Origin: Xaviernesmea oryzae
Lineage (GTDB): Bacteria > Pseudomonadota > Alphaproteobacteria > Rhizobiales > Rhizobiaceae
Reading direction: 5' to 3'
Assembly (NCBI RefSeq): GCF_900109605.1
Contig: NZ_FOAM01000004.1
Coordinates: 1-64,000 of the forward strand
Length of the DNA: 64,000 bases
Position numbers and translations under genes: made by a program. Of this stretch, positions 54,687-64,000 are shown piece by piece. Under the pieces are notes generated by a model. That model made no database searches and was not told the origin of the DNA. It saw nothing but the letters and a program-made list of their open reading frames with translations. Every line of letters begins with the position of its first letter. Position 1 is the stretch's first letter.

Positions 54687-57578
54687 TCAACGCGACTTGG
54701 TTTGACGCGCAACGCTGCGCGTAGCCGGCTGCGGCGGCGTGATGCCGGAGGGCAGGCGGCCGCGTGTCTCGTCGGGCTCACCGGACAGAATCGTGCGCAG
54801 ATGCTGGGCGACATGGGCCTGCCGGTTTTCGTTGGTTACCTTCTGACCCACGAGATCGGTCACATAAAACGTATCGATCACCTTCTCGCCGAAGGTGGTG
54901 ATATGGGCCGAAGCGATATCGAGCGAGAGATCGGCCAGCGCGGCCGTTACTTCAGACAACAGGCCGGTCCGGTCGAGGCATTCCACTTCCACGACGGTGA
55001 ATTTGTTGGACAACGTATTGGACAGGGTGACCGAAGGGGCAAGCGTGAAGGTCTTGTTGCGCCTGCGTCCCTTGGTGCGGCTGGCGATGACCTCCGGCAG
55101 ACGCTTGCGCCCGGCCAGAACCTCCTCGATCAGCTTGCCGATGCTGGCCGCCCGGCGCAGCTCGTCCGCATCCACCTGAAATTCGCGGGTGACGAGGATC
55201 GTATCGAGCGCCCGGCCGTCGGCCGTGGTGAAGATCTGCGCATCGACGATGTTGGCGCCGGCGGCGGCACAGGCGCCGGCGATGATGGCGAGAAGGCGCG
55301 GATGATCCGGTGCCAGCACGGTGATCTCGGTGATCGCATGGAATTCATGGGTGCGCACCATGGTGGCCAGCGCTCGCCCGTCGCAATCGGCCTCGCGGAT
55401 GAAGCGGGCATGGCGCAGCTGATCTTCCAGCGCGACGGACAGGAGATAGGGCTGGTAATGCATGGCGACATAGGCGGCCCGTTCCGAGGGCGCCCAATCG
55501 GTCAGGGCATCCTCAAGACGGCGGGCGGCATGGGCCGCACGCTCCTTGCGCGGGCTTTCGGAGAAGCCGCCCGACAGAAGAAGCTCGGTCTCGTAATAGA
55601 GCGTGCGCAGCAGCTGGCCCTTCCATCCGTTCCACACGCCGGGGCCGACGGCCCTGATATCGCAGATCGTCAGAACCAGGAGCATTTTCAGCCGCTCGAG
55701 CGACTGCACCCGCTCGGCGAAATCGACGATGGTCTTGCGGTCGTTGAGGTCGCGCGTCTGCGCCACCATCGACATGGTCAAATGCTCTTCGATCAGCCAG
55801 GCGACGAGCTCCGTCTGCTTCGGGCTGAGGCCGAAGCGCGGGCAGAGGCGACGGGCGACACGGGCACCGGCGGAAGAATGATCCTCCGGCCGGCCCTTGG
55901 CAATATCGTGGATCAGCACGGCGACGTAGAGCGCGGTGCGGTCCTCCACATGCGGCATCAGCTCCACGGCAAGCGGATGGATGTCCTTGTCCAATCCCTT
56001 GTCGATGCGCGACAGGATATCCACCGATCGCAGGAGATGCTCGTCCACGGTGTAGTGGTGATACATGTTGAACTGCATCATCGAGACGATGCGGCCGAAA
56101 TCCGGGATGAAGCGGCCCAGCACGCCGGCCTCGTTCATGCGCCTGAGGATCAGGCCAGGTTCGCGCTTGGAGGTCAGCATCGAAATGAACAGGCGGTTGG
56201 CCTCCTCATTGTCGCGCAAGGATGGGGTGATGAACCCGAGCGAGCGGGTGATCTGCTTCAGCGCTGCGGGGTGGAACTCCAGCCCGTTGACATCGGCAAT
56301 GTGAAAGAAGCGGATGAGGTTGACGGGATCGCGGCGGAAGACGTCCGGACTGGCCAGCGCGATGCGGCCGCCGTCATCAACGAACTCCAGCGAGCCCGGG
56401 ATCTTGCGAGTGCGGCGGCGAAAGCGGGCGAGTGTGGCAGTCAGGCCCGGCAATTCCTTGGCCTGCTGATCCTCCAGCGCGGCGCAGAAGATACGGGTGA
56501 GATCGCCGACATTCTTGGCGACGTGGAAATAGTGCTTCATGAAGCGCTCGACTGCCGTGAGCCCCGGATGGGCCTGGTAACCGAAGCTTTCCGCGATCTG
56601 CGGCTGGATGTCGAAGGACAGCCGCTCCTCGGCCTTGCCGGTGAGGAAATGCATGTGGCAGCGCACCGCCCAGAGAAAATCGTCGGATTTCTCGAACAGG
56701 CTGTATTCCTGGCGGGAAAGCACGCCGAGCTTGATCAGATCGGCGGCATCGCGCACGCGGTAATAATATTTGGCGATCCAGAACAGCGTGTGCAGGTCGC
56801 GCAGGCCGCCCTTGCCTTCCTTGACGTTCGGCTCCACGAGATAGCGGGTATCGCCGGCCTTCTGATGGCGCTGGTCGCGTTCGGCAAGCTTGGCGGCAAT
56901 GAATTCCGGGCCGGTGTTGCGGATGACATCGCGGTCGAAGCGTGTTTCGAGATCGGTGGCGAGCGGCCGGTTGCCGCAGATATAGCGTGCTTCGAGGATC
57001 GCGGTGCGGATGGTCATGTCCTCGCGCGAGAGCGCGATGCACTGCTCGACGGTTCGCGTGGCATGGCCGACCTTGAAGCCGAGATCCCAGAGCGCATAGA
57101 GAATGAATTCGATCGCCGGCTCGCTCCAGGCAGCCTTCGGCGATGGCAGCACGAAGAGCAGGTCGATATCCGATCCCGGCGCCAGCGTGCCGCGGCCATA
57201 GCCGCCGACGGCAGTCACCGCGATGCGCTGGGCAGCCGGGGTGCTCAGACCGTTGAAGACATGGGCGAGCGCGAAATCATGCAGGACGGTGATCAGCTGA
57301 TCCTGCAGCCAGGAAATGCGCGCGGCGCAGGCAAGCCCGCTGCCATCGTCGAGCAGCAACTGCCGCGCTGCCTCACGTCCCTGGAGATTGGCCTCCTTCA
57401 ATGCAGCCAGAAGCGCTTGGCGGCGCTGGTCCGGCTGATCGGCATGGACCGAGGCGATGAAATCGACCTTGGCCCTCAGGCCCGCAAGATCGAGAATGTC
57501 CTGATACGCGATATGCTGATTGTCCGTCATCATCTGCTCGATCCGGTCGAGCGCTACGGCCTGTCGCGCCTTCGGCAT
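54687..57578 (-). CDS. glnD: [Protein-PII] uridylyltransferase/uridylyl-removing enzyme
   Basis: A 963-residue bifunctional sensor of glutamine that uridylylates and deuridylylates PII. The nucleotidyltransferase site is [19 protein letters not shown] in outline, with G-S-D-I-D. The HD domain ([15 protein letters not shown]) removes UMP. Two C-terminal ACT domains ([20 protein letters not shown] and [20 protein letters not shown] in outline) sense glutamine. The length is standard for rhizobia. The ATG at 57578 is plausible; one at 57530 is an alternative. The C-terminal 30 residues are Pro/Arg-rich. Confidence 0.96.
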   Translation of the reverse strand: MPKARQAVALDRIEQMMTDNQHIAYQDILDLAGLRAKVDFIASVHADQPDQRRQALLAALKEANLQGREAARQLLLDDGSGLACAARISWLQDQLITVLHDFALAHVFNGLSTPAAQRIAVTAVGGYGRGTLAPGSDIDLLFVLPSPKAAWSEPAIEFILYALWDLGFKVGHATRTVEQCIALSREDMTIRTAILEARYICGNRPLATDLETRFDRDVIRNTGPEFIAAKLAERDQRHQKAGDTRYLVEPNVKEGKGGLRDLHTLFWIAKYYYRVRDAADLIKLGVLSRQEYSLFEKSDDFLWAVRCHMHFLTGKAEERLSFDIQPQIAESFGYQAHPGLTAVERFMKHYFHVAKNVGDLTRIFCAALEDQQAKELPGLTATLARFRRRTRKIPGSLEFVDDGGRIALASPDVFRRDPVNLIRFFHIADVNGLEFHPAALKQITRSLGFITPSLRDNEEANRLFISMLTSKREPGLILRRMNEAGVLGRFIPDFGRIVSMMQFNMYHHYTVDEHLLRSVDILSRIDKGLDKDIHPLAVELMPHVEDRTALYVAVLIHDIAKGRPEDHSSAGARVARRLCPRFGLSPKQTELVAWLIEEHLTMSMVAQTRDLNDRKTIVDFAERVQSLERLKMLLVLTICDIRAVGPGVWNGWKGQLLRTLYYETELLLSGGFSESPRKERAAHAARRLEDALTDWAPSERAAYVAMHYQPYLLSVALEDQLRHARFIREADCDGRALATMVRTHEFHAITEITVLAPDHPRLLAIIAGACAAAGANIVDAQIFTTADGRALDTILVTREFQVDADELRRAASIGKLIEEVLAGRKRLPEVIASRTKGRRRNKTFTLAPSVTLSNTLSNKFTVVEVECLDRTGLLSEVTAALADLSLDIASAHITTFGEKVIDTFYVTDLVGQKVTNENRQAHVAQHLRTILSGEPDETRGRLPSGITPPQPATRSVARQTKSR

Positions 57579-57886
57579 GGGATTTGAACCTTTCGCCCGT
57601 CCGTGGCGCCTTCCGCCTGCGGCCGCCGGGTCACGCCCGCATCAATTCATTCTGCGCCTTATACCGCGGCGTGCCTTGCCAACAGATTGCAGTGCACGAG
57701 AGACAAAGCGTCATTGGCAAAGCTGGTGACCAAATCATGACAGCGGCGGCGCGCCCGGCTGCGGAAGGCGGAGCCATCGCTCATCTGCCGCGATATGTCG
57801 TCTCGCAATGGCGAGGTCAAGCCTTGGGTGTGGTTGGCGGAGAGACAGACTGGCGGGATAGAAGAGCCATGCGGGCCTTGCCCGTC
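57579..57886. other. Intergenic region upstream of glnD
   Basis: This 308 bp region should carry the glnD promoter and the end of the AraC transcript. No gene and no clear terminator are visible. Confidence 0.45.
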
Positions 57887-58987
57887 TCAGCGCGCCTCAA
57901 CCGCCTTCTTCACCTCGGCGCGAAAAGCAGACGGCGACAGCCCGGTGACGCGGCGAAATTCGCGGTTGAAATTGGACTTGGTGGAGAAGCCGGCCTCCAG
58001 CATCAGGGCCGTCAGCGGCCGGTCGTCGGCCTCAATCAGCCGGCAGACTTCCGCGACACGGCGATTGTTGACGAATTGCGAGAGATTGAAGCCCGTTGCC
58101 CGGTTGATCACGGCCGAAACGGTGCGGGCCGGCAGGCCGGCCTTGCGCGCGAGCTTGGCGAGCGTCAGGTTTTCATCGGTGAAGATCTGGTCCAGCGCCG
58201 CCTCGATCCGGGCGAGATGCTCCCGGTCCTCCTCATGCGCCACCTGGTCGGGAACGATCTTGGAAGGACGATCGTCCACCGCTTCAGGCGGCACGGCGCG
58301 CACCGGCGCCAGATAGGATAGAAGCGCCAACACAATGGCGCCGATATTCATCAGCCCCACCGCCACCGGCACATCCGCCCGCCCTTGAAAAAGCGTCCAG
58401 ATCGACAGGGCCGTGTCCGTCACCGCGAAATAGAGCATCAGCACGGACGTCAGCCTGGCGGTACGCAGAATCGGCCGCATCCGGGAGATTTCCGCCTCGG
58501 CCGCCGCCGCCTCCCCACCACATGCGATCCGCCAGAGCGCGACGCCATAGCCGGCAAAGATGACAAAAAGCAGGAGATCGACCGCCGGCTGGAAGAGGAG
58601 AACGGCCAGCGCCACGAGGAGGGGTGGCAGCGCGTGAACCCAGAGCCGGGCGGGCGGACGATCGGCGAGCATCAGAAAGGCAAGCGTGGCCAGAGGCGGC
58701 ATCGCGGCCGCCGTCACCGGCTGGACCGGCGCCAGCACCTCCAGCCCATAGCCGAAGCGCAAACCGATGATCACACCCTGCATCGCATAGAACAGAAGGA
58801 AGGCGGTGAAGAAGCCACGTGGCCCCGGCGCCGACACGCCCTTGAGATTGGCGTGCAGCGTCAGCGCGATGATCAGCCCGGCAAGGAATGGCAGGGGTAT
58901 GGCAGGCAAGCGGACGACCTCGATTACGTTCCGCCACCGCCTTAAACAGGATCCCGGTCGAAAGGAAGGGGCCCAAGCGCCAAGCAT
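57887..58987 (-). CDS. AraC-family regulator with N-terminal membrane domain
   Basis: This 366-residue protein starts from ATG 58987; a TTG at 58909 with GAGG upstream is an alternative that would leave more promoter space. About seven hydrophobic helices fill the first 240 residues (PFLAGLIIALTLHANL; AFLLFYAMQGVIIGL; LPPLLVALAVLLFQPAVDLLL in outline). The C-terminal 100 residues carry a double HTH AraC domain (LTLAKLARKAGLPARTVSAV; LTALMLEAGFSTKSNFNREF in outline; GLSPSAFR). Such sensors respond to membrane or extracellular cues. It diverges from the secreted hydrolase at 59022 and probably controls it. Confidence 0.82.
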   Translation of the reverse strand: MLGAWAPSFRPGSCLRRWRNVIEVVRLPAIPLPFLAGLIIALTLHANLKGVSAPGPRGFFTAFLLFYAMQGVIIGLRFGYGLEVLAPVQPVTAAAMPPLATLAFLMLADRPPARLWVHALPPLLVALAVLLFQPAVDLLLFVIFAGYGVALWRIACGGEAAAAEAEISRMRPILRTARLTSVLMLYFAVTDTALSIWTLFQGRADVPVAVGLMNIGAIVLALLSYLAPVRAVPPEAVDDRPSKIVPDQVAHEEDREHLARIEAALDQIFTDENLTLAKLARKAGLPARTVSAVINRATGFNLSQFVNNRRVAEVCRLIEADDRPLTALMLEAGFSTKSNFNREFRRVTGLSPSAFRAEVKKAVEAR

Positions 58988-59021
58988 CGGGCATTCCAAA
59001 ACGAACCCGACAGGAAATGCC

Positions 59022-60068
59022 ATGCCCAGTCTTCTCGCCGGCCTGATCCAGGTCTTCTCCATCCTGCTTACACCGCTGATCGCCTCGCCGGCCCAGGCCT
59101 ATGAGGCCGGCACGCGCTGGATCACGGTGGTACCCGCCCATCGCGATCAGCCGGAAAACGTGCTGATCACCTATCCCGCCTTGAAAGACGGCACGGCCTA
59201 TACGCTGGGTGCCGACGAACTCTGGACCGGCGTTCCCGCCCGGCGGGAGGCCACACCGGTGGCTGAGAAATTTCCGCTCGTCATTCTCTCCCATGGCTCG
59301 GGGGGCAATGCCGCTTCGCTCGGCTGGCTGTCGACCGCGCTGGCCCGCAACGGCTTCATCGTCGCCGCGCCCAATCATCTGCATTCGACCTCGGGAGATT
59401 CGATCCCGGTGGAGAGCATCGAGGTCTGGGAGCGCGCAAAGGACATCTCGGCCCTCATCGATCGGCTGGCAGAGGACACGAGTTGGAACACGCTGATCGA
59501 CCCCGACAGGATCGGCGTCATCGGCTTCTCGCTGGGTGGCACGACCGCCATGCTGTCAGCCGGCGCACGCGCCTCGCTCTCCGACTTCGCGGCCTATTGC
59601 GCGAGCGCCGAAGGCAAGGACGGCGGTTGCAATTGGTTCATGCGCGGCGGCGTCGATCTTGCCAAGGTCGATGAAACAGCCTTTAACGGCAGCTATCGCG
59701 ATGGCCGCATCCATGCTCTGGTCGCCGTCGATCCCGGCTTCGCCAAGGCCTTCCAGCCGGAGAGCCTGAAGACGCTCGGCATCCCGACCTTCTTCCTCAA
59801 TCTGGGCACAGGCGAGGCGGTGGAGCCCGGTGTTCGGGCCGAGACGCTGGCGCGCAACGTACCGGGCGCCGGCTTTGCCGCCATCCCCAAGGCCATCCAC
59901 TTCACCTTTCTCGGCGTCTGCAATCCCGATGGGGCCGAGGTGCTGAAGCGTTACGGCGAGGACGATCCCGTCTGCAGCGATGGCGGCGATGTCCCGCGTA
60001 GCGAGTTGCACCGGCAGATCCTCTTCACGGTCACGGCCTTCCTGCGCAAGACCTTGCTGGAGCGATAG
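59022..60068 (+). CDS. Secreted alpha/beta hydrolase, dienelactone-hydrolase-like
   Basis: A 348-residue protein with an N-terminal signal peptide (hydrophobic 5-25, then SPAQAYEAG). Catalytic elements: LVILSHGSGGNAASLGWLS (oxyanion region), nucleophile elbow GFSLGGTT with Ser near 174, and a C-terminal His in AIHFTFLG. This is the predicted dienelactone hydrolase/COG4188 group; the substrate may be a polyester or ester of the cell exterior. Six or more Cys residues (AYCASAEGKDGGCN; GVCNPDG; DDPVCSDGG) suggest disulfides. It is divergent from an AraC regulator. Confidence 0.88.
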   Translation: MPSLLAGLIQVFSILLTPLIASPAQAYEAGTRWITVVPAHRDQPENVLITYPALKDGTAYTLGADELWTGVPARREATPVAEKFPLVILSHGSGGNAASLGWLSTALARNGFIVAAPNHLHSTSGDSIPVESIEVWERAKDISALIDRLAEDTSWNTLIDPDRIGVIGFSLGGTTAMLSAGARASLSDFAAYCASAEGKDGGCNWFMRGGVDLAKVDETAFNGSYRDGRIHALVAVDPGFAKAFQPESLKTLGIPTFFLNLGTGEAVEPGVRAETLARNVPGAGFAAIPKAIHFTFLGVCNPDGAEVLKRYGEDDPVCSDGGDVPRSELHRQILFTVTAFLRKTLLER

Positions 60069-60104
60069 GCGAGCCCTGAGGCACGGGTCTTGCCCGCCCG
60101 TGCC

Positions 60105-62840
60105 TTAGCCCAGCTGACGCTTCAACGCATACAGCGCGTCGAGCGCCTCACGCGGGGTCAGGTCATCGGGGTTTAGCGCCTTCAACGCAGCTTCGACCTT
60201 GGAGGGCTCGCTCTTGCGCGCCTCCTCGCGACGCAAAGCCACCTGAAAGAGCGGCAGGTCGTCGATCAGCTGGCTTGCCGGATTTTTGCGGTCGGCATCC
60301 TCCAGCTTTTCCAAAACGTCGCGGGCGCGCGCGACCACCGAAGGCGGCAGGCCGGCGAGCTTGGCGACCTGGATGCCATAGGAGCGATCGGCGGCGCCAG
60401 GGCCGACCTCATGCAGGAAGATGACCTCGCCATCCCACTCCTTCACCCGCATGGTGACATTCGACAGGCGGCCAAGCTTCTCCGAAAGCACGGTCAGCTC
60501 GTGGAAATGCGTGGCGAAAAGGCCGCGACATCTATTGACCTCGTGCAGATGCTCGACCGACGCCCAGGCGATTGACAACCCGTCGAAGGTCGCCGTTCCT
60601 CGGCCGATTTCATCGAGGATGACCAGCGAGCGCTCGGTCGCCTGGTTGAGGATCGCGGCAGTTTCCACCATCTCTACCATGAAAGTCGAGCGGCCACGCG
60701 CGAGATCGTCCGATGCGCCGACGCGGGAAAACAGCCGGTCGACCACGCCGATATGCGCCTCGGTCGCCGGTACGAAGGAGCCCATCTGTGCGAGAATGGC
60801 GATCAGCGCGTTCTGGCGCAGGAAAGTCGACTTGCCGCCCATGTTCGGGCCGGTCAGAAGCCAGATCGCACCTGGGCTCTCGCCGTCGCGGCTCTTCGGC
60901 GTGCCGGAGAGATCGCAATCATTGGCGACGAAGGCCGGGCCGCTGTTCTTCTTCAAAGCCTGCTCGACCACAGGATGGCGGCCGCCGACGATGCGGAACT
61001 GCAGGGAGCGGTCGACGGCAGGCCGGCAATAGGCCTGCTCTTCGGCCAGAACGGCAAGCGCCGTGGACACGTCGATCACGGCAAGCGCGGCGGCAGCGGC
61101 CTTGATCGCCTCGCTTTGCGCAATCACGGCTGACGAGAGCACGTCGAAGGCGGTAAGCTCGATGGAAAGCGCCCGGTCGGCGGCATTGGCGATCTTGGTT
61201 TCGAGCTCCGACAGCGCCGTGGTGGTGAAGCGCATGGCGTTCGCCATGGTCTGGCGGTGGATGAAGCGCGCCTTGGCCTCGGGTCCCTCGGTGAGCGGCC
61301 CGGCCTGGGGCGCGGCCACCTCGATGAAATAGCCAAGCATATTGTTATGCTTGATCTTCAATGATTTGACGCCGGTTTCCTCGCAATAATCGAGCTGTAA
61401 CCCGGCGATTACCCGGCGCGACTGATCGCGCAGCGCCCGCATCTCGTCCAGCTCCGCATCGGCCCCATCGCGCAGGAAGTTGCCATCGCGCTTCAAAAGC
61501 GGAAGGTCGTCGGCCAGCATGGCGGACAGGCGCTGGCCGAGATCGAGCGGCAGCTTGCCCAGCGCCGCGCGCGCGGCGTCCAGTTCCTGCGGCAGCTCGA
61601 CGCCGGCAAGCGTCTCGCCGACGGCATAAGCAGCCGACATACCGGCCAGAATGGCGCCGAGATCGCGCGGGCCGCCCCGGCCGAGCGCCAGGCGCGACAA
61701 AGCACGCGGCATATCCGGCACCTGGCGCAGGGCGGCGCGCAGGTCGGTGATCAAGCGTGGTGCATCGAGAAGAATGGAGACGGAATCGAACCGGGCGCGG
61801 ATCGCCTCCGGATCGGTCAAGGGCGACATCAGCCGCTCGGCCAAAAGCCGCGCGCCGCCGCCGGTGACCGTCCTGTCGATGGCTTTCAGCAACGAGCCCG
61901 CGCGCTCGCCCGACAGCGTGCGCACGATTTCGAGATTGGCGCGCGTGGCCGGATCGATGAACAGGGTGGCTGCGCCCTCTTCGCGTTCCGGCACGGAGAG
62001 CGCTGGACGTTCGGCCAGCTGGGTTTTCTCGACATAGGCAACAGCGGCGGCGGCTGCCGCCAGCTCTGCGCGCGAATAGGTGCCGAAGCCATCCATGGTG
62101 GCGACGCCGAAATAGCGCGCCAGCCGGTCTGCCGCCGCAGCGCTGTCGAACAGCACGGCTGGCTGTGGCACAGCCACCCGACCGAGGGGATCGATCGATG
62201 GACGCAAGGCCGGGTCTTCGAACAGGCTGTCGGCGAGAATGAGCTCCCGGGGGTCGATGCGAAGAATATCGGCGAGCAGCCTGGTCTCCGTCGTCTCCGC
62301 CACGCGGAAGACGCCGGTGGAAATATCGATCCAGGCAAGCGCCAGGGATGGCTCGTCCCCGGCGCGAATACGGGCGAGCGCCATCAGATAGTTGGCATCC
62401 GACGGCGAAAGCAGCTTATCTTCGGTGATGGTGCCGGGGGTGACGAGCCGCACCACATCGCGCCGGACGACCGATTTGGCGCCGCGCTTCTTCGCCTCGG
62501 CCGGATCCTCGATCTGTTCGCAGACGGAGACACGGTAGCCGAGCCCGATCAGCTTCTGCAGATAGTCGTCGGCGGCATGGATCGGCACACCGCACATGGG
62601 GATGTCCTGCCCCAAATGCTGGCCCCGGCGCGTGAGCGTGATGCCGAGCGCTCGCGAGGCTTCCAGCGCATCCTGAAAGAACAGCTCGTAGAAATCGCCC
62701 ATGCGATAGAACAGAAGCGAGCCAGGATTGGCGGCCTTGATCTCGATATATTGCTCCATCATCGGCGTGGCCGAAGCACGACTGTCCTGTGAGACAAGTC
62801 GGGCATCGGAGATGACGTCGGACTGATGATTGAGCGACAT
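60105..62840 (-). CDS. mutS: DNA mismatch repair protein MutS
   Basis: A 911-residue mismatch-recognition ATPase. The mismatch-binding [15 protein letters not shown] is near residues 43-57. The ATPase has Walker [17 protein letters not shown], then [18 protein letters not shown], Walker [17 protein letters not shown] and ATHFHELT. The ATG at 62840 is preferred; a TTG at 62867 would add nine residues. Rhizobial relatives also have a 30-40 residue extension before [13 protein letters not shown]. It is divergent from the malic enzyme gene. Confidence 0.97.
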   Translation of the reverse strand: MSLNHQSDVISDARLVSQDSRASATPMMEQYIEIKAANPGSLLFYRMGDFYELFFQDALEASRALGITLTRRGQHLGQDIPMCGVPIHAADDYLQKLIGLGYRVSVCEQIEDPAEAKKRGAKSVVRRDVVRLVTPGTITEDKLLSPSDANYLMALARIRAGDEPSLALAWIDISTGVFRVAETTETRLLADILRIDPRELILADSLFEDPALRPSIDPLGRVAVPQPAVLFDSAAAADRLARYFGVATMDGFGTYSRAELAAAAAAVAYVEKTQLAERPALSVPEREEGAATLFIDPATRANLEIVRTLSGERAGSLLKAIDRTVTGGGARLLAERLMSPLTDPEAIRARFDSVSILLDAPRLITDLRAALRQVPDMPRALSRLALGRGGPRDLGAILAGMSAAYAVGETLAGVELPQELDAARAALGKLPLDLGQRLSAMLADDLPLLKRDGNFLRDGADAELDEMRALRDQSRRVIAGLQLDYCEETGVKSLKIKHNNMLGYFIEVAAPQAGPLTEGPEAKARFIHRQTMANAMRFTTTALSELETKIANAADRALSIELTAFDVLSSAVIAQSEAIKAAAAALAVIDVSTALAVLAEEQAYCRPAVDRSLQFRIVGGRHPVVEQALKKNSGPAFVANDCDLSGTPKSRDGESPGAIWLLTGPNMGGKSTFLRQNALIAILAQMGSFVPATEAHIGVVDRLFSRVGASDDLARGRSTFMVEMVETAAILNQATERSLVILDEIGRGTATFDGLSIAWASVEHLHEVNRCRGLFATHFHELTVLSEKLGRLSNVTMRVKEWDGEVIFLHEVGPGAADRSYGIQVAKLAGLPPSVVARARDVLEKLEDADRKNPASQLIDDLPLFQVALRREEARKSEPSKVEAALKALNPDDLTPREALDALYALKRQLG

Positions 62841-62964
62841 ATTCAAGGAAAAGCTGTTCCAAAACAAAAAACTGGTGCCACACTACCCACCGCTGTTTAT
62901 AGAAGACAACAATAAAGAACGGCTAGCCGAGAGCCGCCCACAGAAGAAGCCGAAGGAGAGCCCC

Positions 62965-64000
62965 ATGGAGAACAACGAAAAGGCCGGGCGCAAGCCCGCA
63001 GGCGTGACGGATCAGGAAGCGCTGGATTTTCATTCGCGCGGTCGGCCGGGCAAGCTGGAGATTACCCCGACCAAGCCGATGGCGACCCAGCGCGATCTGT
63101 CGCTCGCTTATTCGCCCGGCGTTGCCGTTCCGGTCAAGGCGATCGCCGCAGATCCGGCCACGGCCTATGACTATACGGCGCGCGGCAATATGGTCGCCGT
63201 CATCTCCAACGGCACGGCGATCCTCGGCCTCGGCAATCTCGGCGCTCTCGCCTCCAAGCCGGTGATGGAAGGCAAGTCGGTGCTGTTCAAGCGCTTCGCC
63301 GATGTCGATTCCATCGATCTCGAAGTGGATACCGAAAATGTCGACGAGTTCATCAATTGCGTGCGCTTCCTCGGCCCCTCCTTCGGCGGCATCAACCTGG
63401 AAGACATCAAGGCGCCGGACTGTTTCATCATCGAGCAGAAGCTGCGCGAGATCATGGACATTCCGGTGTTCCATGACGACCAGCACGGCACCGCCATCAT
63501 CGCCACCGCCGGCCTGATCAATGCGCTGTCGCTGACGGGACGGGATCTCAAGACCACCCGCCTCGTCTGCAATGGCGCGGGCGCTGCGGCGATTGCCTGC
63601 ATCGAACTGATCAAGGCCATGGGCTTCGCGTCCGAAAACGTCATTCTCTGCGACACCAAGGGCGTGATCTATCAGGGCCGCACCGAGGGCATGAACCAGT
63701 GGAAATCGGCCCATGCCGTGCCGACCGACCGGCGCACGCTGGCCGAAGCGATGGACGGCGCAGATGTGGTGCTCGGCCTTTCGGCCAAGGGCGCCTTCTC
63801 GACCGATATGATCCGCTCGATGGCGCCGCGCCCGATCATCTTCGCCATGGCCAATCCCGATCCGGAAATCACGCCGGAAGAGGTCTCCGCCATCCGCGAC
63901 GACGCGATCGTGGCAACCGGGCGCTCCGACTATCCGAACCAGGTCAACAACGTCCTCTGTTTCCCCTATATGTTCCGCGGTGCTCTCGATGTGCGCGCGA
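62965..64000 (+). CDS. Malic enzyme, N-terminal part (cut by window edge)
   Basis: The frame starts at ATG 62965 (GAAGGAG 5 bases upstream) and runs off the right edge, giving 345 residues. It is a MaeB-type malic enzyme (malate to pyruvate and CO2). The malic domain has [16 protein letters not shown] and [19 protein letters not shown] in outline, and [18 protein letters not shown] in outline with the metal-site Asp residues. The NAD(P) domain has [18 protein letters not shown]. Rhizobia have an NAD-type (Dme) and an NADP-type (Tme) enzyme, both fused to a phosphotransacetylase-like domain. The window ends before that domain, so the type cannot be settled. Confidence 0.95.
   Translation, partial: MENNEKAGRKPAGVTDQEALDFHSRGRPGKLEITPTKPMATQRDLSLAYSPGVAVPVKAIAADPATAYDYTARGNMVAVISNGTAILGLGNLGALASKPVMEGKSVLFKRFADVDSIDLEVDTENVDEFINCVRFLGPSFGGINLEDIKAPDCFIIEQKLREIMDIPVFHDDQHGTAIIATAGLINALSLTGRDLKTTRLVCNGAGAAAIACIELIKAMGFASENVILCDTKGVIYQGRTEGMNQWKSAHAVPTDRRTLAEAMDGADVVLGLSAKGAFSTDMIRSMAPRPIIFAMANPDPEITPEEVSAIRDDAIVATGRSDYPNQVNNVLCFPYMFRGALDVRA

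Overview
The window looks like a piece of a rhizobial (Rhizobiales, probably Rhizobiaceae) main chromosome. The base composition is GC-rich. Many genes follow a core order I know from Rhizobium, Agrobacterium and Sinorhizobium: rpmH-rnpA-yidC-engB-argB, dapD/dapE-truA-fmt-def, and tsaB-rimI-plsC-miaB-phoH-ybeY-corC-lnt-praR-metK-trmB, then trpS, murJ, glnD, mutS and malic enzyme. RIME-like and other rhizobial palindromic repeats lie between genes. Species cannot be fixed from sequence reading alone.

Positions 1 to about 6733 are an accessory island that continues past the left edge. It holds the tail of an IS5-family transposase, an ORF apparently cut by that insertion, a TacA/TacT-type toxin-antitoxin pair, and a 0.5 kb non-coding stretch packed with about 15 hairpins. 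It also holds AT-rich DNA with a pseudopilin-like gene, an HTH protein, a small acidic protein and a large serine recombinase. The recombinase frame runs straight through the antisense of tRNA-Arg(ACG) at 6734-6810, which marks the island edge and probable attachment site. The hairpin stretch is the most unusual object in the window.

Positions 6.8-31.6 kb are mostly chromosomal. A histidine kinase and an MCP lead into the ribosomal protein L34/RNase P/YidC insertase/EngB block. Next comes an envelope-stress-like cluster on the minus strand (ECF sigma, RskA-type anti-sigma, fasciclin protein, Tat-exported MsrB). It is followed by argB, an EamA exporter, a HAD nucleotidase, an EF-hand protein, a LOG-family protein and the lysine/diaminopimelate genes dapD and dapE. 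A RIME-like element, a GAF histidine kinase and an aldo-keto reductase separate dapD from dapE. The minus-strand def-fmt-truA run handles formylation, deformylation and tRNA pseudouridylation.

Positions 32-48.7 kb hold rmuC, a ribose salvage pair (ribokinase and nucleoside hydrolase), an Hsp20-DUF1150 pair, and the long minus-strand block tsaB-rimI-plsC-miaB-phoH-ybeY-corC-lnt-praR-metK-trmB. This block covers tRNA modification, ribosome maturation, lipoprotein acylation and SAM synthesis. An AT-rich palindrome lies in the metK leader.

Positions 48.8-64 kb hold nfuA, two small accessory gene pairs (DUF4160/DUF2442 and a CopG/ParE-type toxin-antitoxin) wedged between core genes, a universal stress protein, trpS, murJ, glnD, an AraC regulator divergent from a secreted dienelactone-hydrolase-like protein, mutS, and a malic enzyme gene cut by the right edge.
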